A stretch of DNA of 7,280 nt from an uncultured Chlorobiota bacterium (GTDB lineage Bacteria; Bacteroidota; Kapaibacteriia; OLB7): assembly GCA_946481475.1 (NCBI GenBank), contig CAMLOB010000178.1:1-7280 (forward strand), written 5' to 3'. The position numbers and the translations under genes are program-made. The notes beneath the pieces are model-generated. The model searched no databases, was not told the origin of the DNA, and was given only the letters and a program-made list of their open reading frames with translations. Positions 1 through 5,456 of this stretch are shown here, piece by piece. Numbering within the stretch: position 1 is the stretch's first letter; every line of letters starts with the position of its first letter.

Positions 1-409
1 CGGAAGGGACGCGAAACCCTTCGCGAACCACAGCTCCGGCGGCAACGATCGACTCGCTTTCGACGACAGCATCGTCCAGCACGATAGCCCCCATGCCGAT
101 CAGGATCCGGTCGTGGATCGCGGCTCCGTGCAACACGGCGCTGTGTCCCACAGTCACGTCATCGCCGACGTCGAGCGAGAACTTCCGGTGGGTGACGTGG
201 CACATCGTCAGGTCCTGGATATTGGTCCGTTTCCCGATCCTGATTGCGTGGACATCTCCGCGAATGACCACATTGAACCAGACGGAACTCCCCTCGCCGA
301 TTTCCACATCGCCGACGATCCGTGCTCCCGACGCAATGAACACGCTCGGATGAATCCGCGGCGCGATCCCCTCAAAAGGGATCACCGATATATCACTACG
401 TTCTTCCAT
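1..409 (-). CDS. Gamma-class carbonic anhydrase family protein (YrdA/CamH-like), 3' end cut by window edge
   Basis: This is a left-handed beta-helix (hexapeptide repeat) protein of the gamma carbonic anhydrase family; 136 residues are visible from the ATG at 409. Family members are cytosolic trimers that bind zinc at subunit interfaces, and some hydrate CO2. The sequence reads RGDVHAIRIGKRTNIQD (residues 50-66), then CHVTH with the probable zinc ligand His71, then TVGHSAVLHG with His89 and His94. The 5-residue spacing of the last two matches the archaeal Cam ligands. Repeated [IV]G-type hexapeptides cover residues 25-130. The loops are short, as in CamH/YrdA rather than Cam, so catalytic activity is uncertain. 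Members usually have 165-190 residues, so roughly 30-50 C-terminal residues lie beyond the left edge. AAAAGGA abuts the ATG, too close for a standard ribosome site. The gene lies 100 bp after the aminopeptidase stop, in the same direction, with no clear terminator or promoter between, so read-through is possible. The 5-bp hairpin at 451-464 lacks a U-run. Confidence 0.95.
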   Translation of the reverse strand, partial: MEERSDISVIPFEGIAPRIHPSVFIASGARIVGDVEIGEGSSVWFNVVIRGDVHAIRIGKRTNIQDLTMCHVTHRKFSLDVGDDVTVGHSAVLHGAAIHDRILIGMGAIVLDDAVVESESIVAAGAVVREGFRVPS

Positions 410-509
410 TCCTTTTCCGTTCGTTCGTCCACCGTAGCGGATTGCGTGATGCCGGATTCCCGGCCACGTCCGAATCTTCCCGAATGCCATCCCGGCAATC
501 GGCACATCC

Positions 510-2918
510 TCAGAGTATATCCTCCAACAACTCCTTCCGCTCCCCCTCCAACTCATTGACCAACCCCTTCAGTTCCCTGTTCAGCTCATCGTCATCCAGT
601 TCCTCAGCCGCCGTCAGAGCAGCCTTGAAAACGCCCCCTCCTTCGGCTCGCACTCCATTGACAATAGCCGCGCGAACCTCCGGCGTCACCTGCTCCAGTT
701 TTGCCAGTGCGGCAAATGCAACCGTACGGGTCCACCCGCGCGAGGCGTTCCGGGCATACCAGACCACGCGGTCGGTAAACTGCACGAACTTTCCGGAGGC
801 AACCACCTCCAGCCAGGCCCGCGCGATACTTTCACGCTGACCTTCGACATACTGCAACCTGGCGAGTGTTTCTTCCAGTCCTGCCGCACCGGTCGGGACG
901 AGCATTTCGAGCGCAGCGACGACAACGGCATAGCTTGAATCATTCAGCAGGGGCTGAAGCAACGCTCTGCGTTCCTCCTTGTTCCCGATTACCCAGGTAT
1001 TCCGAACCGCTGCAAGTCTGACCTCCTTCTCCCCGCTTGCAAGACCGGGAAGAACCATCTCCCGGGCAATCTCCTTGTCAAGCTCTGCCACGGCAGTCAA
1101 CACGGCAGCCCGGACGTAGGGGACCGGTTCAGCGGCAAAGATACGTTTCATCTCCGCAGCCATCTCCCTTCGCTTCAACTGCACCTCCTCTCCGATCCAT
1201 TCGGCCGTTTGTCGTCGCAACTGCGGAGAACCGGAGAATTCCAGAAGAGCCAGAAGACCTTCGTTCGAACGCTGTACCGGCTCGATCCGCATCACAGCGG
1301 AGGAAGCGATCGCCGCAGCAACCGGTTGCGGCATGTCGTATTCGACGATCACTCCGGGAGAGTCCAGAAAGATCGTATCCCTCATCACCTGTATTCCGTC
1401 GGCTCCGGAGAGGAAGATCTCCACCGGGACGTGAAGACTGAAATAGCCGGTGGTGTCATCGGTCTTCTGCACCTGATTCAGCGTGAGACTGTAGACGCCG
1501 TTCTTGTACTTCTCCTCCATCTTCAGGATCGGCATTCCGGCACCGTAGATCCACTGATCGAAGAACCAGCCGAGGTTATAGCCGGTTGCATCCTCGAAGG
1601 CCAGCTTCAGGTCGTTTGTCTCCACAACACCGTGAGCATGACGTTCCAGAAAGAGCCGGATCGACTTGCGGAAGAGTTCCTCGCCGATGAGCGTATGCAG
1701 TGAGTGGAGAACGGCGGCACCGCGTCCGTAGATGTTCGACGTATAGCCTCGTCCTCCGGCAATCGGACTTCTCCCCTGCTCCCGATCGGTCCTGATCGCA
1801 CCGTCGATAAAACCCCTGAGTTCCTCCTCGAAAGCCGCTTCTCCCTGATGGTGTCGCGTCCAGAGGGCGGCCAGATAGGTGGCAAAGCTTTCGTGAATCC
1901 AGAGATGTTCCCAGCTTCTGTTGGTCACCAGATCGCCGAACCACTGATGGGCCGCCTCGTGAGCGATCAGTCCGTCCGGGTTGTAGTCGAGCAATCCCCG
2001 ACGATCAACCAGCGCAAAGTCGTTCAGCGTGGTCGCCGTCGTGTTCTCCATTCCGCCGTACATGAACTCGTCGATCATCACCTGCGAGTACTTGTTCCAG
2101 GGGTAGGGAATCCCGATCCACTCTTCAAGGAAGGCCACGATCTCCGGCGTCCGTCCGAACGTCGGTTCCACGCGGTCCGGCATGTCGGGGTAGCTCCAGT
2201 ACTCCAGCGGAATACCGTTTACCGTATCCCGCGTGAGGAGATAGTCCCCGGCGGCAAGCATCATCAGATAGGGGGCGTGGGGTTTCTCCATACGGTAATG
2301 CCAGGTGGTCGTGCCGTCGGCATTGGCGTCGGCGGAAACGAATTCGCCGTTGGCGAGGAGCTTCCAGTCGGAGCGGAGCGTGGCCCGAATCTCGGAGGTT
2401 GCCAGGTCGTTCGGGTAGTCGTACATCGGTATCCAGTAGTGATGATCCTCCCCTTCCCCCTGCGTCCAGATCTGATCCCGTCCATCCGGCTCATCGGCCT
2501 CCTTCTTCACGAAGTAGAGTCCTTTTTCGGGAGAGACCTCGTAGGCGATCTCGACGGTAAATCGATCATCGTAGGCATAGGATTTCGGCAGATCAATCCT
2601 CAGCACATCTTCCTCATGTCGGAAAGCGGCTGCGGCACCGTCAACCAGAATGCGGGAGATGTTGATCTCGGGAGCGGCATCAAGGTCGATTGTTCCGAGG
2701 GCGGGATTGAGCGAACGGAGCGTGTGCATGACATCTCCCTCGACACGCTCCCGGTCGAAATCGAGCCGGACATCCAGAGTCGTGTGAAGCAGATCGAACG
2801 GATGAGACCGTCCCCCCTCATCATATTTCACCTCCGGAAGGGGCTGGGCGGAAAGAGAGGCTCCGAACAGAAAGAGCATCGGAAGCAGGGGGAGCAACAG
2901 GCGTACGTTTCCGGTCAT
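510..2918 (-). CDS. M1-family zinc aminopeptidase with signal peptide and HEAT-like C-terminal region
   Basis: This is a gluzincin metallopeptidase of family M1, which removes N-terminal residues from peptides. In the 802-residue form, residues 1-24 are a typical signal peptide (VRLLLPLLPMLFLFG, then SLSA before QP). A beta-sandwich N-terminal domain follows (about 35-230). Next comes the catalytic domain, with substrate-binding GGMEN (288-292), zinc motif HEAAH (320-324), third ligand Glu343 in WIHES (exactly 18 residues after HEXXH) and probable catalytic Tyr397 in NIYGRG. All key residues are present. Residues about 545-800 are rich in paired amphipathic helices and resemble HEAT/ERAP1-type repeats. 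The frame stays open to an ATG at 3008, but the ATG at 2918 is preferred because it puts the signal peptide at the N-terminus; the longer start would also lie near the tRNA terminator. No Shine-Dalgarno is visible. There is no lipobox and no T9SS sorting domain, which suggests a periplasmic enzyme. No convincing promoter was found in 2919-3018, although the terminator upstream implies one. Confidence 0.96.
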   Translation of the reverse strand: MTGNVRLLLPLLPMLFLFGASLSAQPLPEVKYDEGGRSHPFDLLHTTLDVRLDFDRERVEGDVMHTLRSLNPALGTIDLDAAPEINISRILVDGAAAAFRHEEDVLRIDLPKSYAYDDRFTVEIAYEVSPEKGLYFVKKEADEPDGRDQIWTQGEGEDHHYWIPMYDYPNDLATSEIRATLRSDWKLLANGEFVSADANADGTTTWHYRMEKPHAPYLMMLAAGDYLLTRDTVNGIPLEYWSYPDMPDRVEPTFGRTPEIVAFLEEWIGIPYPWNKYSQVMIDEFMYGGMENTTATTLNDFALVDRRGLLDYNPDGLIAHEAAHQWFGDLVTNRSWEHLWIHESFATYLAALWTRHHQGEAAFEEELRGFIDGAIRTDREQGRSPIAGGRGYTSNIYGRGAAVLHSLHTLIGEELFRKSIRLFLERHAHGVVETNDLKLAFEDATGYNLGWFFDQWIYGAGMPILKMEEKYKNGVYSLTLNQVQKTDDTTGYFSLHVPVEIFLSGADGIQVMRDTIFLDSPGVIVEYDMPQPVAAAIASSAVMRIEPVQRSNEGLLALLEFSGSPQLRRQTAEWIGEEVQLKRREMAAEMKRIFAAEPVPYVRAAVLTAVAELDKEIAREMVLPGLASGEKEVRLAAVRNTWVIGNKEERRALLQPLLNDSSYAVVVAALEMLVPTGAAGLEETLARLQYVEGQRESIARAWLEVVASGKFVQFTDRVVWYARNASRGWTRTVAFAALAKLEQVTPEVRAAIVNGVRAEGGGVFKAALTAAEELDDDELNRELKGLVNELEGERKELLEDIL

Positions 2919-3018
2919 AGCGTCGATAAATGCTGGAATTTTCTCTGTGGTGACAAGGGAGAAATGAAAATACGAAGAGAGGAGATGCGAAAGACCGGTC
3001 GGTGACACCGGGACGGAC

Positions 3019-3055
3019 GAAAAACGCCGGATTCAACATATATGAACCCGGCGTT
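3019..3055 (-). terminator. Rho-independent terminator of the tRNA-Thr unit
   Basis: On the minus strand a 13-bp stem pairs 3043-3055 with 3023-3035, enclosing a 7-nt loop (3036-3042). The core is ACGCCGG against CCGGCGT, with a single G-U wobble (3047/3031), and a run of five U starts in the distal stem and continues past it (3024-3020). It starts 11 nt beyond the tRNA 3' end. On the plus strand the wobble becomes an A-C mismatch and no T-run follows, so it acts leftward only. It should insulate the aminopeptidase gene from tRNA transcription. Confidence 0.88.
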
Positions 3056-3065
3056 GCCGCTGAAG

Positions 3066-3138
3066 AGCCACCACACGGACTCGAACCGTGGACCTGCTCA
3101 TTACGAATGAGCTGCTCTACCAACTGAGCTATGGTGGC
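3066..3138 (-). tRNA. tRNA-Thr, anticodon CGT
   Basis: This is a complete 73-nt cloverleaf that decodes ACG. The 7-bp acceptor GCCACCA/TGGTGGC is perfect (3138-3132 with 3073-3067). The D arm has GCTC/GAGC around AGTTGGTA. The anticodon stem is GCTCA/TGAGC around loop TTCGTAA, giving anticodon CGT. The variable loop is AGGTC, and the T arm is CACGG-TTCGAGT-CCGTG. The discriminator is U (3066), as is common in Bacteroidota tRNA-Thr. CCA is not encoded (the next bases are CTC) and must be added after transcription. D-loop, anticodon-loop and T-loop signatures are all canonical. It is a single-gene unit with its own promoter and terminator. Confidence 0.98.
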
Positions 3139-3162
3139 CTGACCTCCCGTAAAAACGGAGGG

Positions 3163-3194
3163 CAAACATACGACGGAAACAAAAACCGCGCAAG
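3163..3194 (-). promoter_or_regulatory. Bacteroidota-type housekeeping promoter for tRNA-Thr
   Basis: Reading leftward, CTTG (3194-3191) is followed after exactly 20 nt by TATGTTTG (3170-3163). This is a full match to the Bacteroidota -7 consensus TAnnTTTG with the usual TTG-type upstream element and 19-21 nt spacing. Transcription would start near 3156, leaving a leader of about 18 nt before the mature tRNA 5' end at 3138. The same stretch also reads as a sigma70-like TTGCGC-N17-TATGTT. An imperfect hairpin (CCTCC/GGAGG, 3143-3161) overlaps the predicted start and is probably incidental. Confidence 0.65.
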
Positions 3195-3233
3195 AGAGGG
3201 AAGCCCGCCGCTATAAGTTTTCACGAACCGGAG

Positions 3234-4979
3234 TTACCGGAGGATCAGCACCGGCAGAGTCCGCACGCCGCCGAAGCTGTCCTCGATGCGGCAATGATAG
3301 AATCCGCTGCCGATTCCGGAGAGATCAAGTGGAATCTCGGCACTCCCCGACCTCCCACGATAGTCGGAAAGAAGCCTCCTGATCTCCTTTCCTTCTCCGT
3401 CGAAAAGCAGGGCAGTGATCCGTACGGGTTCCGCAAGTTCCAACCGAAGCGTCGCCCGGTCGGACAGGACGGGTTGAGGTCCGATCACCGCGCCAAGTCT
3501 TTGACTCCTCTTCTCTTCCTCATCAACTCCCGCCGGAGGATCGAGGAATTTCATTCCGCCCGGAAAACCGTAGGAATTGTAGACGCCGTATCCGTAGACG
3601 GTCAGACCGAACGGCTCGTCGGCGGTGAAGGTGTGGGAGCCTGCCGGAACCGGGATCGCACCGCACACATAGTCCGAGGCGCTGACCCGACCGAACGCAA
3701 GGAATTCTTCTTCGGAGAGGCGTCTCCCGTCAATGTACAACGTCTCAAGCGCGTCGGACGGAATGGTGATGTTGACGAAGTGATGGGTGAAGCCCTGGTA
3801 GGCCGGCTCATCCGTCTCCAGACATTCCACAACATATTCCCGTTGATACTGTCCGGTCCCCTGCACAAGGGTCATGAACGGATCGCCGATCGTATCGTTC
3901 GGCATGGAAAGCTGAGCGGCATCAACCGTGGAGTGCTGGAATTGCGCAACCAGCACGGGGCGACTTGCCGTGATAGACATCCCCTCCAGCAGCGGGATAT
4001 GATAGGCCTCCCCTGCACGGAGTGTCGTCTGGTATCCGCCGTGAATGATGATATCGGTATTGTCGAATGCGGCAAGAATGCGGACGTAGTTCGTGTCGGG
4101 TACGGATTTGGGTAGCTGAAAGTGGGGAAAGGCCACGGCCGCCGAATCCCAGAACTCCACCGCCGGCAATTGTTCCACCAGATGATCCCGTCCGACCGTT
4201 TCATCCCAGGGGATGTTCGCTCGCTGATGTCCTCCATAGACGACCACCGGCTTGCTTGCCGTTATCAGAGTTCCGGTCAGATCATTCCCTGCCCTGGGCC
4301 TGATCGAATCCTTTGCTTGTCCGAGGAACACCTCCCCTTCATTAAGAGTGATGGTGAAGGGCTCCGAGTTCGCCCGCACGTTCACCCGAACCGTGGGGTT
4401 AACAGTCACGATGGTGTTGTTCTGGGTTGCCGCAACGGCAAACTGCGACGTGAAGTCCGACCGACTGGAAAGTTGTCCGATGGGTAACGGCTCAATGGTG
4501 TTCGGATAGGACATGACCAGATGCTCCCGTCCGAGAGCATCATCCGGCAGAGCGAGAAAGCCGTCACTGCTCCAGCGCATCGTGTTCATACCGTGGAGCG
4601 TCACCTCCTCGGAGAACCGGACACGGAGGGTCCGGCGGGTGATTTCCTGTGTCGGTCCGTTCGGAACCGGCATCAGAAGATCGACCGAATCAAGCCGGAT
4701 GACGACCGGACGATGTGCCGTCGGAATGGAAATGTTCTTGGTCTTTCCGGTATTCATGTAGGTGAGCGTTCCCGATGTCGGCCGTTCGCTGCTGATCATC
4801 AGGTAGAATGAAGGGAACTCTCCATCCCCGTTGGTCGGCAGGAAGGCGATGGAGAAATCTTTCCCCTTCGCATCGACTCCCTGCCCCCGAACCGGCTGCG
4901 GGAATGCCCAGACGATGAGGAGAAGAAGGGAAAAGGTGCCGACAACCACTGACGGAGAGACGGGAATGAACGGTTTCAT
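3234..4979 (-). CDS. Secreted protein with IgGFc-binding N-terminal-type domain and T9SS sorting domain
   Basis: This is a complete 581-residue protein. Residues 1-32 form a signal peptide with core VVVGTFSLLLLIVWAF, likely cut near RGQ. The mature protein opens with KGKDFSIAFLPTNGDG, typical of proteins carrying the IgGFc-binding N-terminal-type domain. That domain covers most of residues 38-480, with marker segments SKPVVVYGGHQRANIP (242-257), SRPVLVAQFQHS (339-350) and PFGLTVYGYGVYNSYGFPGG (456-475). The ligand is unknown, and IgG binding should not be assumed from the domain name. A linker (482-496) leads to a T9SS type A sorting domain (about 497-581), with VRITALLFDGEGKEIRRL and the SGIGSGFYHCRI strand pattern; the usual PNP opening is replaced by GPQPV. 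The protein should therefore cross the outer membrane and be anchored or released. The ATG at 4979 is chosen because it begins the signal peptide; no Shine-Dalgarno precedes it. The C-terminal third of the domain matches the start of the neighbouring partial gene, so the two are paralogues. Confidence 0.92.
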   Translation of the reverse strand: MKPFIPVSPSVVVGTFSLLLLIVWAFPQPVRGQGVDAKGKDFSIAFLPTNGDGEFPSFYLMISSERPTSGTLTYMNTGKTKNISIPTAHRPVVIRLDSVDLLMPVPNGPTQEITRRTLRVRFSEEVTLHGMNTMRWSSDGFLALPDDALGREHLVMSYPNTIEPLPIGQLSSRSDFTSQFAVAATQNNTIVTVNPTVRVNVRANSEPFTITLNEGEVFLGQAKDSIRPRAGNDLTGTLITASKPVVVYGGHQRANIPWDETVGRDHLVEQLPAVEFWDSAAVAFPHFQLPKSVPDTNYVRILAAFDNTDIIIHGGYQTTLRAGEAYHIPLLEGMSITASRPVLVAQFQHSTVDAAQLSMPNDTIGDPFMTLVQGTGQYQREYVVECLETDEPAYQGFTHHFVNITIPSDALETLYIDGRRLSEEEFLAFGRVSASDYVCGAIPVPAGSHTFTADEPFGLTVYGYGVYNSYGFPGGMKFLDPPAGVDEEEKRSQRLGAVIGPQPVLSDRATLRLELAEPVRITALLFDGEGKEIRRLLSDYRGRSGSAEIPLDLSGIGSGFYHCRIEDSFGGVRTLPVLILR

Positions 4980-5025
4980 ACAAGTGAAGCATGTAAGTGA
5001 ACGGGAATATGGTTTGATGGTGAGA

Positions 5026-5056
5026 ACAAGCTATGGTGTGGAGAAGTGGAAAGCAA
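5026..5056 (-). promoter_or_regulatory. Candidate promoter for the 581-residue surface protein gene
   Basis: TTG (5056-5054) is followed after 20 nt by TAGCTTGT (5033-5026), which matches TAnnTTTG at four of six defined positions. The spacing equals that of the stronger tRNA promoter in this window. Transcription would start near 5019 and give a leader of about 40 nt before the ATG at 4979. The match is weak and could be chance. Confidence 0.3.
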
Positions 5057-5148
5057 TAGAGAAACAGGGTAGTCGCAGAATTCATTTCCACGGGTTCCGG
5101 AAGGCGGCGGATGACTTGATGGTAAAGTTTTCACACCGCCGAAGATTT

Positions 5149-5186
5149 ACCACCAAGTCACGAAGGACACAAAGGAATCACAAAGG
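5149..5186 (+). repeat. Degenerate 9-bp tandem array, TCACAAAGG type
   Basis: Four 9-mers stand in a row: ACCACCAAG (5149), TCACGAAGG (5158), ACACAAAGG (5167), a 2-nt slip, then TCACAAAGG (5178). Consensus is about tCACaAAGG. On the minus strand it reads as CCTTTGTG-type units. The role is unknown. Confidence 0.8.
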
Positions 5187-5240
5187 GTCTGTCCGGAACC
5201 GGTGCTCATCGTTCAGGAATACCGGAAGTGCATTGGAAAT

Positions 5241-5299
5241 GGGACGCGGATTCCAATCATTCGCAAATCGAACATCGTCAATCGGAATTCCCGCGTCTC
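5241..5299. repeat. Imperfect inverted repeat flanking a 7-bp array
   Basis: Left arm GGGACGCGGATTCC (5241-5254) is complementary to right arm GGAATTCCCGCGTCTC (5284-5299). GACGCGG/CCGCGTC (5243-5249 with 5291-5297) and TTCC/GGAA pair fully, with a small bulge between them. The 7-bp array sits mainly in the loop, its last unit overlapping the right arm. No U-run follows on either strand, so it is not a typical terminator. Confidence 0.6.
5257..5291 (+). repeat. Degenerate 7-bp tandem array, copy 1
   Basis: Five consecutive 7-mers are TCATTCG, CAAATCG, AACATCG, TCAATCG and GAATTCC. A shared AnTCG-like core recurs every 7 bp. It contains CATTCGCAAATCGAA, which is repeated exactly at 5428-5442, and both copies end in AATTCCCGC. 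Confidence 0.75.
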
Positions 5300-5311
5300 A
5301 CGAAAATGTCC

Positions 5312-5353
5312 ATCCGATCCGCCCCCATCCCTTCCATCCGTCTGATCCGTATA
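5312..5353 (-). repeat. Degenerate 9-bp tandem array, ACGGAT type, inverted
   Basis: On the plus strand ATCC recurs at 5312, 5317, 5327, 5336 and 5345, giving spacings of 5, 10, 9 and 9 bp. Read on the minus strand the clear units are TATACGGAT, CAGACGGAT and GGAAGGGAT. This is the same motif as the 5383-5419 array in opposite orientation. Confidence 0.65.
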
Positions 5354-5399
5354 CCATCTCCCTGAACGTTATCGGCAATAGTACACGGATGACACAGAT
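5336..5399. repeat. Imperfect 64-bp palindrome formed by opposed 9-bp arrays
   Basis: Bases 5336-5354 pair with 5381-5399 at 15 of 19 positions, plus one wobble on the minus strand. The best block is ATCCGTATAC (5345-5354) against GTACACGGAT (5381-5390). The loop is 26 nt. A hairpin in RNA or single-stranded DNA is possible, but no U-tract follows. Confidence 0.6.
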
Positions 5400-5419
5400 C
5401 AAACCGATCAACACGGATC
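5383..5419 (+). repeat. Degenerate 9-bp tandem array, ACACGGATC type
   Basis: Units are ACACGGATG (5383), ACACAGATC (5392), AAACCGATC (5401), one extra A, then ACACGGATC (5411). First and last units differ only at the final base. Function unknown. Confidence 0.78.
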
Positions 5420-5454
5420 GTATTCGACATTCGCAAATCGAAATTCGAAATTCC
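5420..5454 (+). repeat. Degenerate 7-bp tandem array, copy 2, abutting a stop codon
   Basis: Five consecutive 7-mers are GTATTCG, ACATTCG, CAAATCG, AAATTCG and AAATTCC. The array follows the 9-bp array directly and ends 2 bp before the TAG (5459-5457) of the leftward gene. It shares 15 exact bases with copy 1 at 5258-5272. Confidence 0.78.
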
Positions 5455-5456
5455 CG

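Larger units (their letters stand above)
4980..5456. other. Gene-free spacer holding a mosaic of short degenerate tandem arrays
   Basis: This 477-bp gap between the two T9SS-substrate genes contains no credible coding region on either strand. Its composition is visibly more A+T-rich and less biased than the flanking genes. The 3' half (5149-5456) is nearly filled with short degenerate arrays: 9-bp period at 5149-5186, 7-bp at 5257-5291, 9-bp inverted at 5312-5353, 9-bp at 5383-5419 and 7-bp at 5420-5454. Two imperfect inverted repeats bracket or include some of them. The part next to the 581-residue gene (4980-5148) has no arrays and holds only a weak promoter candidate. No intrinsic terminator with a U-run was found after the upstream gene's stop at 5457. 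Confidence 0.85.

Noticed and set aside
451..464. Perfect palindrome GCCGGATTCCCGGC between the peptidase and carbonic anhydrase genes
   Set aside because: The stem is only 5 bp with no U-tract on either strand; too little to call a terminator or operator.
2940..3000. Promoter for the aminopeptidase, for example TATTTTCA or TTGTCA-like elements on the minus strand
   Set aside because: No upstream element lies at a correct spacing and matches are four of six or fewer. A promoter is expected here but cannot be placed.
1704..3005. Long plus-strand open frame (433 codons) opposite the aminopeptidase gene
   Set aside because: The minus-strand gene has a full M1 motif set. The opposite frame has no recognisable domain and an implausible composition rich in Arg, Gly and Val, and is explained by codon bias of the real gene.
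2919..3008. Upstream ATG extending the aminopeptidase by 30 residues
   Set aside because: The extension would put 30 residues before an intact signal peptide and begin within a few bases of the tRNA terminator.
3143..3161. Hairpin CCTCC/GGAGG as terminator for the 581-residue protein gene
   Set aside because: The stem is short and interrupted by a bulge, no U-run follows on the minus strand, and it overlaps the predicted tRNA transcription start.
5125..5134. AAGTTTTCAC shared with 3215-3224, each in a spacer next to the 581-residue protein gene
   Set aside because: It is a 10-bp match of A/T-rich sequence with unrelated flanks and is likely chance.
5149..5454. Possible CRISPR array
   Set aside because: Periods are 7 and 9 bp, with no 24-40 bp repeat and spacer pattern and no cas gene nearby.
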